NCBI GenBank assembly: GCA_022750195.1
Contig: JAKIWE010000001.1
Coordinates: 680,672 to 744,671 of the forward strand
Length of the DNA stretch: 64,000 nt
Reading direction: 5' to 3'
Source of the DNA: Thermoplasmata archaeon
Lineage (GTDB): Archaea; Thermoplasmatota; Thermoplasmata; Lutacidiplasmatales; UBA184
Under the pieces are notes generated by a model that made no database searches, was not told the DNA's origin, and saw only the letters and a program-made list of their open reading frames with translations. Positions 8,461 to 18,100 of the stretch are shown here, one piece after another (the first letter of the stretch is position 1; each line of letters begins with the position of its first letter). The position numbers and the translations under genes were made by a program.

Positions 8461-10806
8461 ATGAGCCCCCACGACGGGTACAGACCTCTACCGGTGCCAG
8501 AGTTCCCTTCGGCGGTGCTCCGTGGGTTCGCCGCCCTCGCTGACGGCAGCGGTCGAACGTTGGTGATTGCCGGCCCTCCCTTGTCGGGGAAGAGCCAGCT
8601 GTTGGAGGCCATCCAGGCCCAGGTTCGGGGGACGAACGCCGAAGTGCATGCCCTCGTCGCGTCGTACCGGGACCGCTCCACCCCCCTCGCTACGGTAGCG
8701 CCGCTCCAGGCTTCGCCGCTCGCTAGCGAACTCAACGAAGCCGCCGATGAGGACGGTGGGCCCCCGCTGGTCGCACCCGAGGTCGCTGCCTACGTGCCCG
8801 AGTACGCCCCCGTCGAGAGCCGCCGGCGCCGTGGGCCGACCTCGCGAACCTCCGTAGGCGCCGCCCTCCTCGGCGTGCCGACCCGAGCCCGTTCGGCCGC
8901 ACCGATCGATGCGATGGGTTACTGGGACAGCCTCGTCAAGCGGTTCCGGGAGCCAAAGCCGACCCCGGTGGCGATCCTCGTGGAGGACGCCGCCCTCGCG
9001 GACAGTGAGTCGCGCGACTTCCTCCTGTTTCTCTCCGAACGGGCCCGGCTGCGGCCCCTTTTGATCGTCCTCGTCCTCGACAGCTCGCTTCCGGGCTACT
9101 CGATCTGGGAGGAGCGCCTGCTCGCTCGCGGCGACGTCGACTGGGTGAAGTTCTCCCACCCGCGTCCCGACGCCCGCGAGGCGCGGAAGGTCCGCGAGAG
9201 CTTCCTGGCCCTGCCGCTGCGCACGCGGACCGTGGTCGGCTACGCGGCTCTCATGGGCGGCAGCGTGAGCGAGGTCAACCTGAGCCGTGTGGCCCGCGAA
9301 GGGTTCCGTGCCCTCGCGGAGACGCTTCTACCGGCCACCGAGGCCGGTCTTGTCAAAGTCGGCGGCGGGCGCGTCACGGTCGTCGAGGAGGGCTCGTCGG
9401 CCCTGATCGTCGACCTGTTGGCCCCGGAGTCGCGCTCGGAGATGCACCGCGAGATCGCCGAGGCGCTCTCGGCCCTCAACCCCGAACCTGTCCTCTCGAG
9501 GCGGATCGAGATCGCCGACCACTTCTTCGAGTGGAACCGGGGTCCGAGCGCCCTGCGGTACCTCCTCGAGGCCGCCGAGCTGAGCGAGCGGCTCAACGCG
9601 TACGACACGGTCGCCGAGATCCTCGACAAAGCTCTGCAGTGCGTCGCGTCGCTGCCCGCGGCCGACCGCCCCGAGGCCGAGGCCGAGCTTCGGTTCTTCC
9701 GGGCTCGCGTGCTCGTCTTCTGCGGCCGGGCCGGCGAAGCGGGGCGGGAGCTCGCCGAGGGGCTCAGCGCCGCGATCGCAGCGCACGTAGCCCGCGAGCG
9801 CGTCGAAGAGTGGGTCGAGGGGGCGATCCCGGCGCTCCGGGCAGCCGGCCCTCGGCCGGCGCTGATCACCCTACTGGGCGAGCTCGCCGATCGGTGCCAC
9901 GATGTGGGGGCGACCGGTGCGGAGGTGCTCATCCTCGCCGTGCTGACCGAACTCGAACTCGCGCGCGGACGCAAGGCCAAGGCGCGGACTGACGCGAACC
10001 GGGCCGCACGGCTCGGTCGACGGAGTGCCGACGGTGCGACGCAGGGGTTGGCCCTGTTCGCGGTCGGTCTCTCCCGGCTCGGGGGAACGCCGGCCGAGCA
10101 GGCGATGGCCTCCCGGTTCCTGCAATCGTCCTCCCTTGCTTTCCGCGGAGCGCGGCGGTACGCGCTCGAACGTCTGGTCGAGGAGGTGCGGACCCGGCAG
10201 ACGGTCCACGAGCTCGACCGGAAGAAGCTCCTCGCGGCCTGGGAGGCGGGGATCGCCGCCTCCCAACGGCCTCGCAACTTGCTCCTCGAGCTGTACCACA
10301 CCCTAGGCTTTGCCGAGACGCTGCTCGAAGGGACGCCGGACGCCCGGCTCGAGGTCGCCCTCCGCCGAGCGCGCGAGATCGTCGAACGCCAGCACCTGAT
10401 GCCCCCCTCTCCGTTGCTCCTGCGGCTCTGGTTGGCCGAGGGACGGAACTCGGCGCTGTGCGACGATGCCGCGGCCCGCGAGCGGTTCGAGGCCGTGGCC
10501 GACCTCAGCCCCGCGCTGGCGCCCCCGGCCATCCGCGCCGAGGCGCTCGAGCGACTCCTTCCGATCGCCGAGAAGGTCGGCGACGCTTCCGTCGTCGAGG
10601 CGATCGTCGATCGGTTGCACTCGGTCGAGCCGACGGTGGGTCCCCATCCGGAGTTCCACCAAAGCGGCGCCCGGAGCGCTCCGAAGCCGCCCCGCTCGCC
10701 CGCCGAGGGATCGGCCCCGGAGGATCGGGCCCCGTCAGCCCAGCAGCGGGGGAAGGAGACTCGGGTCGAGGGCGTAGGCGATCGTGACGCCGGCGACGAC
10801 GAATAG
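8461..10806 (+). CDS. Large P-loop ATPase with TPR-like C-terminus (STAND-like)
   Basis: Walker A GPPLSGKSQ, VAILVEDAALADSES as Walker-B-like segment, long Ala/Leu/Glu helical repeats. Confidence 0.65.
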   Translation: MSPHDGYRPLPVPEFPSAVLRGFAALADGSGRTLVIAGPPLSGKSQLLEAIQAQVRGTNAEVHALVASYRDRSTPLATVAPLQASPLASELNEAADEDGGPPLVAPEVAAYVPEYAPVESRRRRGPTSRTSVGAALLGVPTRARSAAPIDAMGYWDSLVKRFREPKPTPVAILVEDAALADSESRDFLLFLSERARLRPLLIVLVLDSSLPGYSIWEERLLARGDVDWVKFSHPRPDAREARKVRESFLALPLRTRTVVGYAALMGGSVSEVNLSRVAREGFRALAETLLPATEAGLVKVGGGRVTVVEEGSSALIVDLLAPESRSEMHREIAEALSALNPEPVLSRRIEIADHFFEWNRGPSALRYLLEAAELSERLNAYDTVAEILDKALQCVASLPAADRPEAEAELRFFRARVLVFCGRAGEAGRELAEGLSAAIAAHVARERVEEWVEGAIPALRAAGPRPALITLLGELADRCHDVGATGAEVLILAVLTELELARGRKAKARTDANRAARLGRRSADGATQGLALFAVGLSRLGGTPAEQAMASRFLQSSSLAFRGARRYALERLVEEVRTRQTVHELDRKKLLAAWEAGIAASQRPRNLLLELYHTLGFAETLLEGTPDARLEVALRRAREIVERQHLMPPSPLLLRLWLAEGRNSALCDDAAARERFEAVADLSPALAPPAIRAEALERLLPIAEKVGDASVVEAIVDRLHSVEPTVGPHPEFHQSGARSAPKPPRSPAEGSAPEDRAPSAQQRGKETRVEGVGDRDAGDDE

Positions 10807-11340
10807 CACCACGATCACGTACCGCTCGAGCCGGTCCGGGTCCACCCGCTTCGCGATGCGCCCGCCGAGGAAGCAGGCCGATGCCGCGACCATGACGAGG
10901 GCCAGCGCGGCCGCGAGCCCGATCGTGATGTAGGCTCCGGGGAACGTCCCGACGAACAGCACGACGAGGATCATCGTGGTGTCGCCGAGTTCGAGCAGCA
11001 AGATCGTCAGAAATCCGGCGCGAAACGCGCTCGTCGTCCCCGCGATGGGACGGTCGGCCGCCGGCACGAGCGCGAGGTAGCTCGCGTAGCCGAGCAGGAA
11101 CAGTCCTCCGCCCAGGCGAAGGTAGAACAGATGGGGGCCGACCGCGGCGAGGAAGATGCCACCGGCCGCCACCGCGATGATCGTCGTCGCGAGGAACGCA
11201 GCGGCCGCGCCCTGCCAGAGCCGGAAGGGCGGATGCTTCGTGGCGAGGCCGATCATCGCGAAGTTCGTTCGGTCGAGGAACTCCGTCGCACCGACGACAG
11301 CGAAGACGATGGCGAACACCGCGAGCGTCGACGTCGACAC
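10735..11340 (-). CDS. GDT1/TMEM165 (UPF0016)-like membrane protein
   Basis: ATEFLDRTNF and LELGDTTM motifs in a 6-7 TM protein. Confidence 0.75.
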   Translation of the reverse strand: MSTSTLAVFAIVFAVVGATEFLDRTNFAMIGLATKHPPFRLWQGAAAAFLATTIIAVAAGGIFLAAVGPHLFYLRLGGGLFLLGYASYLALVPAADRPIAGTTSAFRAGFLTILLLELGDTTMILVVLFVGTFPGAYITIGLAAALALVMVAASACFLGGRIAKRVDPDRLERYVIVVLFVVAGVTIAYALDPSLLPPLLG

Positions 11341-11364
11341 CGGTGGTCCGTCCCCTTCGGGGCG

Positions 11365-11826
11365 TCAGGCAAGGTGGCTGAGGAACTCGTCGACCGCCCG
11401 GTCGCAGTAGGCGCACCGGAGGACGACCGGTCGTCGCCGGGCGACGTCGAACTCGCTCTCCACCGGCTCGTTCTGGTTGGTGATGCAGCCCGGGTTCGGG
11501 CACTTCAGGATCCCAACGATCCGGTCGGGAAGGTCGACCGGCCGCTTCTCGAGGACCTTGAAGTCCCGGATGATCGAGATCGTCGCGGTCGGCGCGATGA
11601 GTGCTATCGCGTTCACCTTGCGGGGCGACAGCTCCATGTTCTCGACCTTCACGATGTCCTTCCATCCGATCTTCTGGCTACGGACGTGGAGGGCCACGCT
11701 CACGGTCGAGTCCTTGTCGAGCTCGCCCACCCCGATGATCCGGAGGACCTCGAGCGACAGCCCGTTGCCGATGTGGTCGATCACGGTACCGTTCTTGATC
11801 GGCGTGATCTTCAGTTCCCGGACCAT
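11365..11826 (-). CDS. pyrI: Aspartate carbamoyltransferase regulatory subunit
   Basis: ITPIKNGTVIDHIGNG, CPNPGCITNQNEP...RCAYCDR zinc site. Confidence 0.95.
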   Translation of the reverse strand: MVRELKITPIKNGTVIDHIGNGLSLEVLRIIGVGELDKDSTVSVALHVRSQKIGWKDIVKVENMELSPRKVNAIALIAPTATISIIRDFKVLEKRPVDLPDRIVGILKCPNPGCITNQNEPVESEFDVARRRPVVLRCAYCDRAVDEFLSHLA

Positions 11827-11837
11827 GGGAAGCCTCC

Positions 11838-12770
11838 TTAACCCGCCTTCCCGGTCAGGATCAGGCTGAGCAACGCCATCCGGACCGGCACCCCGAGGAA
11901 CGCCTGCCGGAAGTAGGCGGCGTGGGGCGTGGCGTCGACCTCCGGTGCGATCTCGCCGGTGCGCGGCAGCGGGTGCATGACGATGAGCCGGGGCTTCGCG
12001 CCGGCCAGAACAGCCCGGTCGATCCGGTACGAGCCTGCGACCTTCTCGTACTCCGCGAGGTCGCCAAACCGCTCCTTCTGGATTCGGGTCACGTAGAGGA
12101 CGTCGACGTCTCGAACGGCCCGGTGGATCTGGTCGACCTCGGTCACGCGTGCGCCGAGCTGGTCGAGGTGCTCACGGACCTCCTCGGGGAGTCCGAGGCC
12201 GGGCGGTGAGGAGACCACGAGCTCGACGCCGAACATCGCCAGGGCGTGGGCGAGAGAGTGGACGGTCCGGCCGTACTTGAGGTCGCCAAGCAGAGCGACC
12301 CGGAGTCCCGAAAGGGTGCCGAACGCCTCGTGCATCGTCGCGAGGTCGAGCAGCGTCTGGGACGGGTGCTGCCCCGCGCCGTCGCCCGCGTTGATGACGG
12401 GCTTCTCGCTCGTCTGCGCGGCGAGCCGGGCCGACCCTTCGTTCGGGTGTCGAAGGACGATCGCGTCGCCGTACGACGAGAGCATGTGGACCGTATCGTA
12501 GAGGCTCTCGCCTTTCCGCACGGAGCTTTGGGCTGCATCCGAGATCGAGACGCAGTGGCCGCCGAGCCGCGTGGCCGCGGACTCGAAGGAGAGCCGGGTA
12601 CGCGTCGACGGCTCGAAGAACGCCAGCGTGAGGATCTTGCCCTCGAGCGCCGAGCTCGGCTTGGTCCCCTCGGCGATCGGGATCATCCGACGAGAGGCCT
12701 TCAGGACCTCCTCGATCTCCTCACGCGAGAGGTCGCGGATGCTGATCAGGTCCCGGCCCTTGAGACCCAT
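11838..12770 (-). CDS. pyrB: Aspartate carbamoyltransferase catalytic subunit
   Basis: FFEPSTRTRLSFESA, HPSQTLLDL, LGDLKYGRTVHSL; ATG at 12770. Confidence 0.95.
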   Translation of the reverse strand: MGLKGRDLISIRDLSREEIEEVLKASRRMIPIAEGTKPSSALEGKILTLAFFEPSTRTRLSFESAATRLGGHCVSISDAAQSSVRKGESLYDTVHMLSSYGDAIVLRHPNEGSARLAAQTSEKPVINAGDGAGQHPSQTLLDLATMHEAFGTLSGLRVALLGDLKYGRTVHSLAHALAMFGVELVVSSPPGLGLPEEVREHLDQLGARVTEVDQIHRAVRDVDVLYVTRIQKERFGDLAEYEKVAGSYRIDRAVLAGAKPRLIVMHPLPRTGEIAPEVDATPHAAYFRQAFLGVPVRMALLSLILTGKAG

Positions 12771-12789
12771 TCGAGGATTGGACAAGGGG

Positions 12790-12803
12790 CTCCGAGATAA
12801 CCC
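12790..12803 (-). promoter_or_regulatory. pyrB core promoter GGGTTATCTCGGAG
   Basis: GTTATC box about 25 nt upstream of the pyrB ATG; same 14-mer precedes the DHS-family gene (8317-8330). Confidence 0.5.
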
Positions 12804-12832
12804 TTTGGCGTACGGCGGCGCAGCGGCTCCGG

Positions 12833-13801
12833 GTGACGGCGATCGACGGCCCCGAGCGGACGCGTAGCCCACCCGGGGTACCACCCGGGCAGCTCGCAGC
12901 GGGAGGGCTGTTCGTGGCGCTCGTGTTGGCGTGGGGGTTCAACTATCTCGTCGTCCGGGTAGGACTCACCGCGAGCCCCCCGCTCTGGTTGGCTACCTAC
13001 CGGGCCGGTGTCGGGGCGCTCGGCGTCGTGGCGTACCTGCTCGTCCGACGCGCGCCGACTCGGCTGGATCCTCGGGGTCGTCGGGACGCTTTCCTGTTGG
13101 GCCTCCCGAACACGGCCGCCTTCTTCGGGCTCTGGTTCGTCGCCGCGACGTACCTCCTTCCGGGCGAGACGGCGGTCGTCGTCTACACCTTTCCGCTCTG
13201 GGTGGCGATCCTGGCCGGCCCGCTGTTGGGCGAGCGGCTCCGTCCCCTGGGCGGTGCTGCCCTCGCGGGCGGTTTCACCGGGGTGTTCCTAATCGCTCGA
13301 GCGTGGACGCTGGACCTCAGCACGCCGACCGCGCTCCCGCTGCTGGCGCTGCTCGGTGGATCGATCTCGTGGGCCCTAGGGACCGTCCTCATCCAGCGCC
13401 GGTTCGGAGCGGCGACGATGATCGAAGTGAACGCTTTCCAACTTCTCGGGGGAACCTCGGCGCTCGCCGTTGCGGCGGCGATCTTCGAGGGCGTGCCGAC
13501 GACCACGGCCCCTATGACGCTCGTCCCAGTCGCGCTGTACCTCGGACTAGTCGGAACGGCGTTCGCGTACGGTGTCTGGTTCACGATGCTGGGACGGACA
13601 CCGGCGGGAGTGTTGAGCCGGTACGTCTTCCTCGTACCCGTCGTAGCGCTGGGTGCCTCCACCCTCCTGCTCGGCGAACGGCTGGACGCGGTCCAGTTGG
13701 TCGGCGTCGGCCTGGTGGTTATCGCCGTGTATCTCACGAACCGGACCCGAGCTAGCGAGCCGATGCGCCCATCGGCCTCCGTACCGCTCGCCCTCGAGTG
13801 A
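12833..13801 (+). CDS. EamA/DMT-family transporter
   Basis: Ten hydrophobic segments, ALVLAWGFNYLVVRVGL, LLGERLDAVQLVGVGLVVIAVYLTNR. Confidence 0.85.
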   Translation: MTAIDGPERTRSPPGVPPGQLAAGGLFVALVLAWGFNYLVVRVGLTASPPLWLATYRAGVGALGVVAYLLVRRAPTRLDPRGRRDAFLLGLPNTAAFFGLWFVAATYLLPGETAVVVYTFPLWVAILAGPLLGERLRPLGGAALAGGFTGVFLIARAWTLDLSTPTALPLLALLGGSISWALGTVLIQRRFGAATMIEVNAFQLLGGTSALAVAAAIFEGVPTTTAPMTLVPVALYLGLVGTAFAYGVWFTMLGRTPAGVLSRYVFLVPVVALGASTLLLGERLDAVQLVGVGLVVIAVYLTNRTRASEPMRPSASVPLALE

Positions 13802-13862
13802 ACGGGAGCGCGGGCCTCTCTCGGAACGACTCAACGGGGTCGACGGATCCCAGGCGAGTTAC

Positions 13863-13886
13863 GGCCCGGTCAGTAACGACCGGGCC
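13863..13886. terminator. Bidirectional hairpin between the DMT transporter gene and RNase P RNA
   Basis: ggcccggtc agtaac gaccgggcc, perfect 9-bp stem. Confidence 0.5.
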
Positions 13887-14204
13887 GGCCAGGTCGCGGG
13901 AGTAACCCCCATTCTGTTCTAGACGGCATTCGACTGCGCGCACACCTCGGCGTTCTCGGGGTCAGGGTCATCCCGCCGAATCGGGCTTGCTCCCGGGGAG
14001 TCGGCCGTTTCACCAGGTCCGCGAGGAAGCTCCGGCGCAACGCCTTCACCGTACCTCGCGGCTGTGTCGTTTCTGCTCCGTTGCTCAGGCTCTCGCCTGA
14101 CGGGCTCCCGCCCGTCCCCGTGACCCCCGGAGTGGGGAGTTTCCTCAGCGGGGATCCCTTTGCAGAGCACCCCACCGTCAGCCGCCCTCCGCCTCCTGGC
14201 GGCC
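13883..14204 (-). ncRNA. rnpB: Archaeal RNase P RNA
   Basis: Minus strand: CR-I-like GAGGAAACTCCCC (14146-14134), GCAGAAACGACACAG, CR-IV AGCAAGCCC, CR-V AGAACAGAATGGGGGTTACT (13920-13901); P1 GGCCGCCAGG pairs with CCTGGCCGGCC. Confidence 0.93.
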
Positions 14205-14281
14205 ATCGGGAGGCGGTCGGGCACGATAATGTGCGCGGGAAGCTCGGATACCCTCAAGACCGCCCCCGTCTGCCCGGCCGC

Positions 14282-14986
14282 GTGGCGACCCCGCCCCCGA
14301 AGGCCGGCGAACGCGGTCGGCCGCCGAGCGGTCCGGCCCTCCTCCCGACGTTCCTGTTGGCGAAGGGGAAGGTCATGATCCCCGGACCGGAAGGGCCGGT
14401 CGTCGCACGCGGGGCCGACGGTGCGCTGCCCGACGTCTTCGAGACCGCAGACGCGCTCGCCGCTCAGTACGGCGCGCTCTACGTCGTCGACCTCGACGGG
14501 ATCGAGCGAAGCGCGCCGCAGCTCGACTACCTTCAGGAGCTCTCCCGAGGGACCGAGCTCTGGGTCGACGCCGGTCCGAAGAACGGCGGGGAGGTGGCCG
14601 ACGTCCTCATCGCTGGCGCGAGTCACGCTGTGATCTCGAGCACCCGGATCCGCTCGCCGCTCGAGGTTCGCCGCGCGTGGAAGCTCTCGCCCGAGCTGGC
14701 GTTCGAGATAGAGCTCAATTCGACCGGAACCTCGGCGCGTCATGCCGATTGGAAAGGGGCCGACCCTGTCTCGGTCGCCCTTTCGGTCCGCGCGATCGGG
14801 CTGACGGACATCGTCCTCAGCCCGCGGGAGATCCCGATTGACTGGGGACTCGTCCGCCGCTTGGCCGAGGGAGGCCCGACCTGGGTCGACGGGACCTTCG
14901 AGCTCGCCGAGCAGAGAAGCCTCCTCTCCTCGGGAGCCCGAGGGGGCATCTTCCATCCGCCGCTCACGAAGGTTGGCGAAGCGTGA
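14282..14986 (+). CDS. HisA/HisF-like (beta/alpha)8 barrel protein
   Basis: LLPTFLLAKGKVM...YVVDLDGIER...ELWVDAGPKNGGEVADVLIAGASHAVISSTRI; start placed downstream of the RNase P 5' end. Confidence 0.7.
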   Translation: MATPPPKAGERGRPPSGPALLPTFLLAKGKVMIPGPEGPVVARGADGALPDVFETADALAAQYGALYVVDLDGIERSAPQLDYLQELSRGTELWVDAGPKNGGEVADVLIAGASHAVISSTRIRSPLEVRRAWKLSPELAFEIELNSTGTSARHADWKGADPVSVALSVRAIGLTDIVLSPREIPIDWGLVRRLAEGGPTWVDGTFELAEQRSLLSSGARGGIFHPPLTKVGEA

Positions 14987-15213
14987 GCCGGGACCGACAG
15001 CTCGGAGCGCCCACTTCGGTCGCCCGACCCGGTTCGGAATGGCAGCTCTTCCTTCTTACCGCACCTCCGCCCGATGGTGGCTCGCCTGGCCCCCCCCACG
15101 GTCCCCGCTGGGGCTGACCGGATCCCCGACCCACCCCTCGCCCAACCGCCCCGGTCCGAGTACCAACGCGCAAGCCCTATGCGCGCTGGGGAGGTCGCGC
15201 GAGCACCTCAACA

Positions 15214-17916
15214 ATGACCCTGCGAGCGAACAGTACGAGGGGTGCCGCGAGCACTGTAGTCGCCTCCCTGGCGGTGGCTGCCTTCGTGGTCCTCGCCGGG
15301 CAGGTCCACCCCGGGTCGACCTCCCTCGTGACCCCCGCCCTCGGCGCCCCCACGGAGCTCGCTGCCCTCGGAACGCCGAGTCCATTGTCGGCGGCCGCGC
15401 TCCCGCCGGTCCCGGGCTCTTCCGCGTTCAATGTCTCGATCTCTGTCTCTCCCCACGTCGTCTGCGACGAAGGGACTAGCTCCTGCTCCGCCGGTACGGG
15501 CGTCGCGCGAGTCACGCTCAATGCCACGGCGCTCCCCGGTGGCGCCAACCAGACGTACTCGCGCGTGAACGTTGTGTTCATTCTCGAGACTACGCCGTAC
15601 GATGGCGGTGCGGACCCGAACTCCATGGGTTTGCGCTCCTGCTCTGGCGCCTCGGACACTTCACTGTGCAACGAATCGGACGCCCTGCGGACCTTCACGC
15701 AGTTCAGCCGCACGATCCTGGGCGGGATTCAGGCGACTCATCCGGGTGCCAACGTCTCCTTCGCCATGCTCGACGGATTCGCCACGCACGATGCATACGA
15801 CGATGGGGACGGGGCGGTCGTCTGGCAGGACATCCCCCACTTCACCTCCAACACGACGGCCTTCGCCCAGGCGGTGAATACGTCGCTCACCGGCGGCCCA
15901 TGGTCCAGCGGTCCGACGATCGCCGAGTCGGACCTCAGTGACAATTTTCTGACCGGCCCATCGATCACCCAAATCTACGGGGCTTTGGCCGGTGGGTTGG
16001 TAAACTGGACGAGCGGCGCGCACCGCGTAGTTGTCTGGGTCGGGTCGGCAGCGCCACGGGACGCCAACTACCTCGAGAGCTACGCCCCGACCTACAGCCC
16101 CTACACCCCCGGGTGCGGCACCTGTTTGGCGCCGAGTTGCGAACCGTCCTGGAACTTCTCGACCGGGGCTTCCCCGGCCTGCGAGGGTTGGGTGAGCTCC
16201 TCCGACGGCACGGCAGGCGATTCGATCGCCGCGCTGGCGACCAATGGATTTGCGTGTCGGGGGACCCCGGGGCGAGAGTGCACCATCGACGTGGTGAATC
16301 CACGGACCGTACCCACCGACCCGACGCTCAAGGGCTGGCAGAGGGTGAACAGCACAACGGCACGCACGGACGCGTCGAACGTGCTCGGGGCAGGGTGCGA
16401 CCTTTCCGCCGCCACCGGAGGAAGCTGGGACGGTCCGAGTAACTACCTGTGCGCGGACGGTCGGACCGGGACGCTCCCGGTCCACTCGATCGACGCCCCG
16501 TCGATCGACACGTCGCTCATCGGCGCGTTCGAGAACGTCTCGCTCGGCCGCCCCGCCGACGCGGGTTATGCTTCACCCTCGAACGGTTCCGGGTTCCAGT
16601 TCGTTCCCGGTCCCTCGATCGCATTTGCACTACCAATCAACGCGACGACGAGTTGCCGGCTCGCCAGCGGGTTCGCGGTCAACTGCCCGGCGGTCGTTGT
16701 TGCCTCCACCACCGCTGGCTCGGCGCTGGAATGGAACTTCACCGCCAACGGGATCGTGCACGTCGGCGACCGGTGGTCGGCGTCGTTCGATGTCGAGGTC
16801 AATGCTCTCCTCCGCGGGACCGTCCCGGTCGACCGGTGCTGGGCGGCGGGGTGCTCGATCGCCGGGAGTGGGGCCCTCTCCGGGCTCGCCACCGTCGCTC
16901 AGTACATCGACCCCGCCACGGGGAACTGGAGCCAACTCACTTTCCCCCTGGACGAGGTGGAGGCGTTGCCGCCCAGCGACCTCGTGGCGTCGTTCACCTA
17001 CGATCTACGTCCGGCCGCCTCCCCGACGAGCGTCGGCTTCACCGCGGCTGCCTCCGGAGGCGTGCCCCCGTACCAGAACTTCACCTGGAGATTCGGAGAC
17101 GGTTCGATGGTCTACTCCGCCACTCCGTGGACGAACCATACATACTCGGCCGGAACCTACGCCGTTGACCTCCTGGTCCGGGACCATGCGGGTCAGGTCC
17201 AGGGGGCGCAGCGGACGGTCGACGTCCCCGCCCCCCTGGCGGTAGGGCTCACGGCGAGTCCTGCGGCCCTGACAGTGACGACCGAGACGATCCTGGATGC
17301 GGTAGCCACTGGAGGTCTCCCGAGTCCCACCTACCTCTGGAGCGGCCTGCCCCGGGGCTGCACGAGCGCAAACCTCTCGAGTCTTTTCTGCCGCCCGACC
17401 TCCTCGGGCACCTTCACCGTGACCGTGCTCGTCACCGACGCGGCCGGCTCGAACGCGACGTCGACCACCCAGCTCGTCGTGCACCCGCTCCCGGTCGTTC
17501 GGCTCACTTGGTCGGGCAACATCGTCGGTTGTACCGGCTCGGTTCCATCCCCCACCTCCTTCGTCGCGAACGGGAGCGGGGGCACGCCCCCCTTCCAGTT
17601 CGGTTGGACCTTCGGCGACGGAGGAACCGCGACCTCGAACGGGTCGGTCATCTACCAGTACCACCAGCTCGCCCGGTTCAACGTGACGGTTGTGGGGACA
17701 GACGCCTCCGGAGCCAACCGAAGCGCGATGACGGTCGTCTACGTCACCTACGCCTCGTGCCCTCCACCGACGGCGAACGCGTCGGCGTCGTTCGCCTCCA
17801 ACGATTGGATCGAGATCGGCGGGGCCGCTCTCGTTGCCGTGGCGCTGGTCGCGGCGGTACTGGTCGTTCGTCGCCGCCGACGGAGCGCCGGCCCGCCTCC
17901 CGCCGAGGAGGAGTGA
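15214..17916 (+). CDS. Large secreted or cell-surface protein with PKD/Ig-like domains and C-terminal TM anchor
   Basis: N-terminal signal-like segment, FTWRFGDGSMVYS and FGWTFGDGGTATS PKD motifs, C-terminal TM plus RRRRR. Confidence 0.8.
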   Translation: MTLRANSTRGAASTVVASLAVAAFVVLAGQVHPGSTSLVTPALGAPTELAALGTPSPLSAAALPPVPGSSAFNVSISVSPHVVCDEGTSSCSAGTGVARVTLNATALPGGANQTYSRVNVVFILETTPYDGGADPNSMGLRSCSGASDTSLCNESDALRTFTQFSRTILGGIQATHPGANVSFAMLDGFATHDAYDDGDGAVVWQDIPHFTSNTTAFAQAVNTSLTGGPWSSGPTIAESDLSDNFLTGPSITQIYGALAGGLVNWTSGAHRVVVWVGSAAPRDANYLESYAPTYSPYTPGCGTCLAPSCEPSWNFSTGASPACEGWVSSSDGTAGDSIAALATNGFACRGTPGRECTIDVVNPRTVPTDPTLKGWQRVNSTTARTDASNVLGAGCDLSAATGGSWDGPSNYLCADGRTGTLPVHSIDAPSIDTSLIGAFENVSLGRPADAGYASPSNGSGFQFVPGPSIAFALPINATTSCRLASGFAVNCPAVVVASTTAGSALEWNFTANGIVHVGDRWSASFDVEVNALLRGTVPVDRCWAAGCSIAGSGALSGLATVAQYIDPATGNWSQLTFPLDEVEALPPSDLVASFTYDLRPAASPTSVGFTAAASGGVPPYQNFTWRFGDGSMVYSATPWTNHTYSAGTYAVDLLVRDHAGQVQGAQRTVDVPAPLAVGLTASPAALTVTTETILDAVATGGLPSPTYLWSGLPRGCTSANLSSLFCRPTSSGTFTVTVLVTDAAGSNATSTTQLVVHPLPVVRLTWSGNIVGCTGSVPSPTSFVANGSGGTPPFQFGWTFGDGGTATSNGSVIYQYHQLARFNVTVVGTDASGANRSAMTVVYVTYASCPPPTANASASFASNDWIEIGGAALVAVALVAAVLVVRRRRRSAGPPPAEEE

Positions 17917-18038
17917 CCCGCCTCCTCGGACGTAACCGAACCCGCGGCGCGCGTCCTCTCGCGCGACTTCGGCGTCTCCATTAAGGGAGTGGGATTGCTC
18001 ATGAGGGGAGCTCCGGTGCCTCCGTCGAAGAATCCTCG

Positions 18039-18100
18039 CAGGATGATGACACACAGAACCAGCTGAACGGTGATGAGTGAATGGGCGAGCTGACTGCCTG
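18039..18100 (+). ncRNA. Archaeal C/D-box sRNA
   Basis: C box ATGATGA (18043-18049), 13-nt guide, D' CTGA (18063-18066), 3 nt, C' GTGATGA (18070-18076), 13-nt guide, D CTGA (18090-18093); possible CAGG/CCTG terminal stem. Confidence 0.82.

Noticed and set aside
10505-11665. 386-aa minus-strand ORF
   Set aside because: Overlaps three better-supported genes in another frame; Arg/Pro-rich artefact.
13919-14956. 345-aa minus-strand ORF
   Set aside because: Covers RNase P RNA and is antisense to the HisA-like gene.
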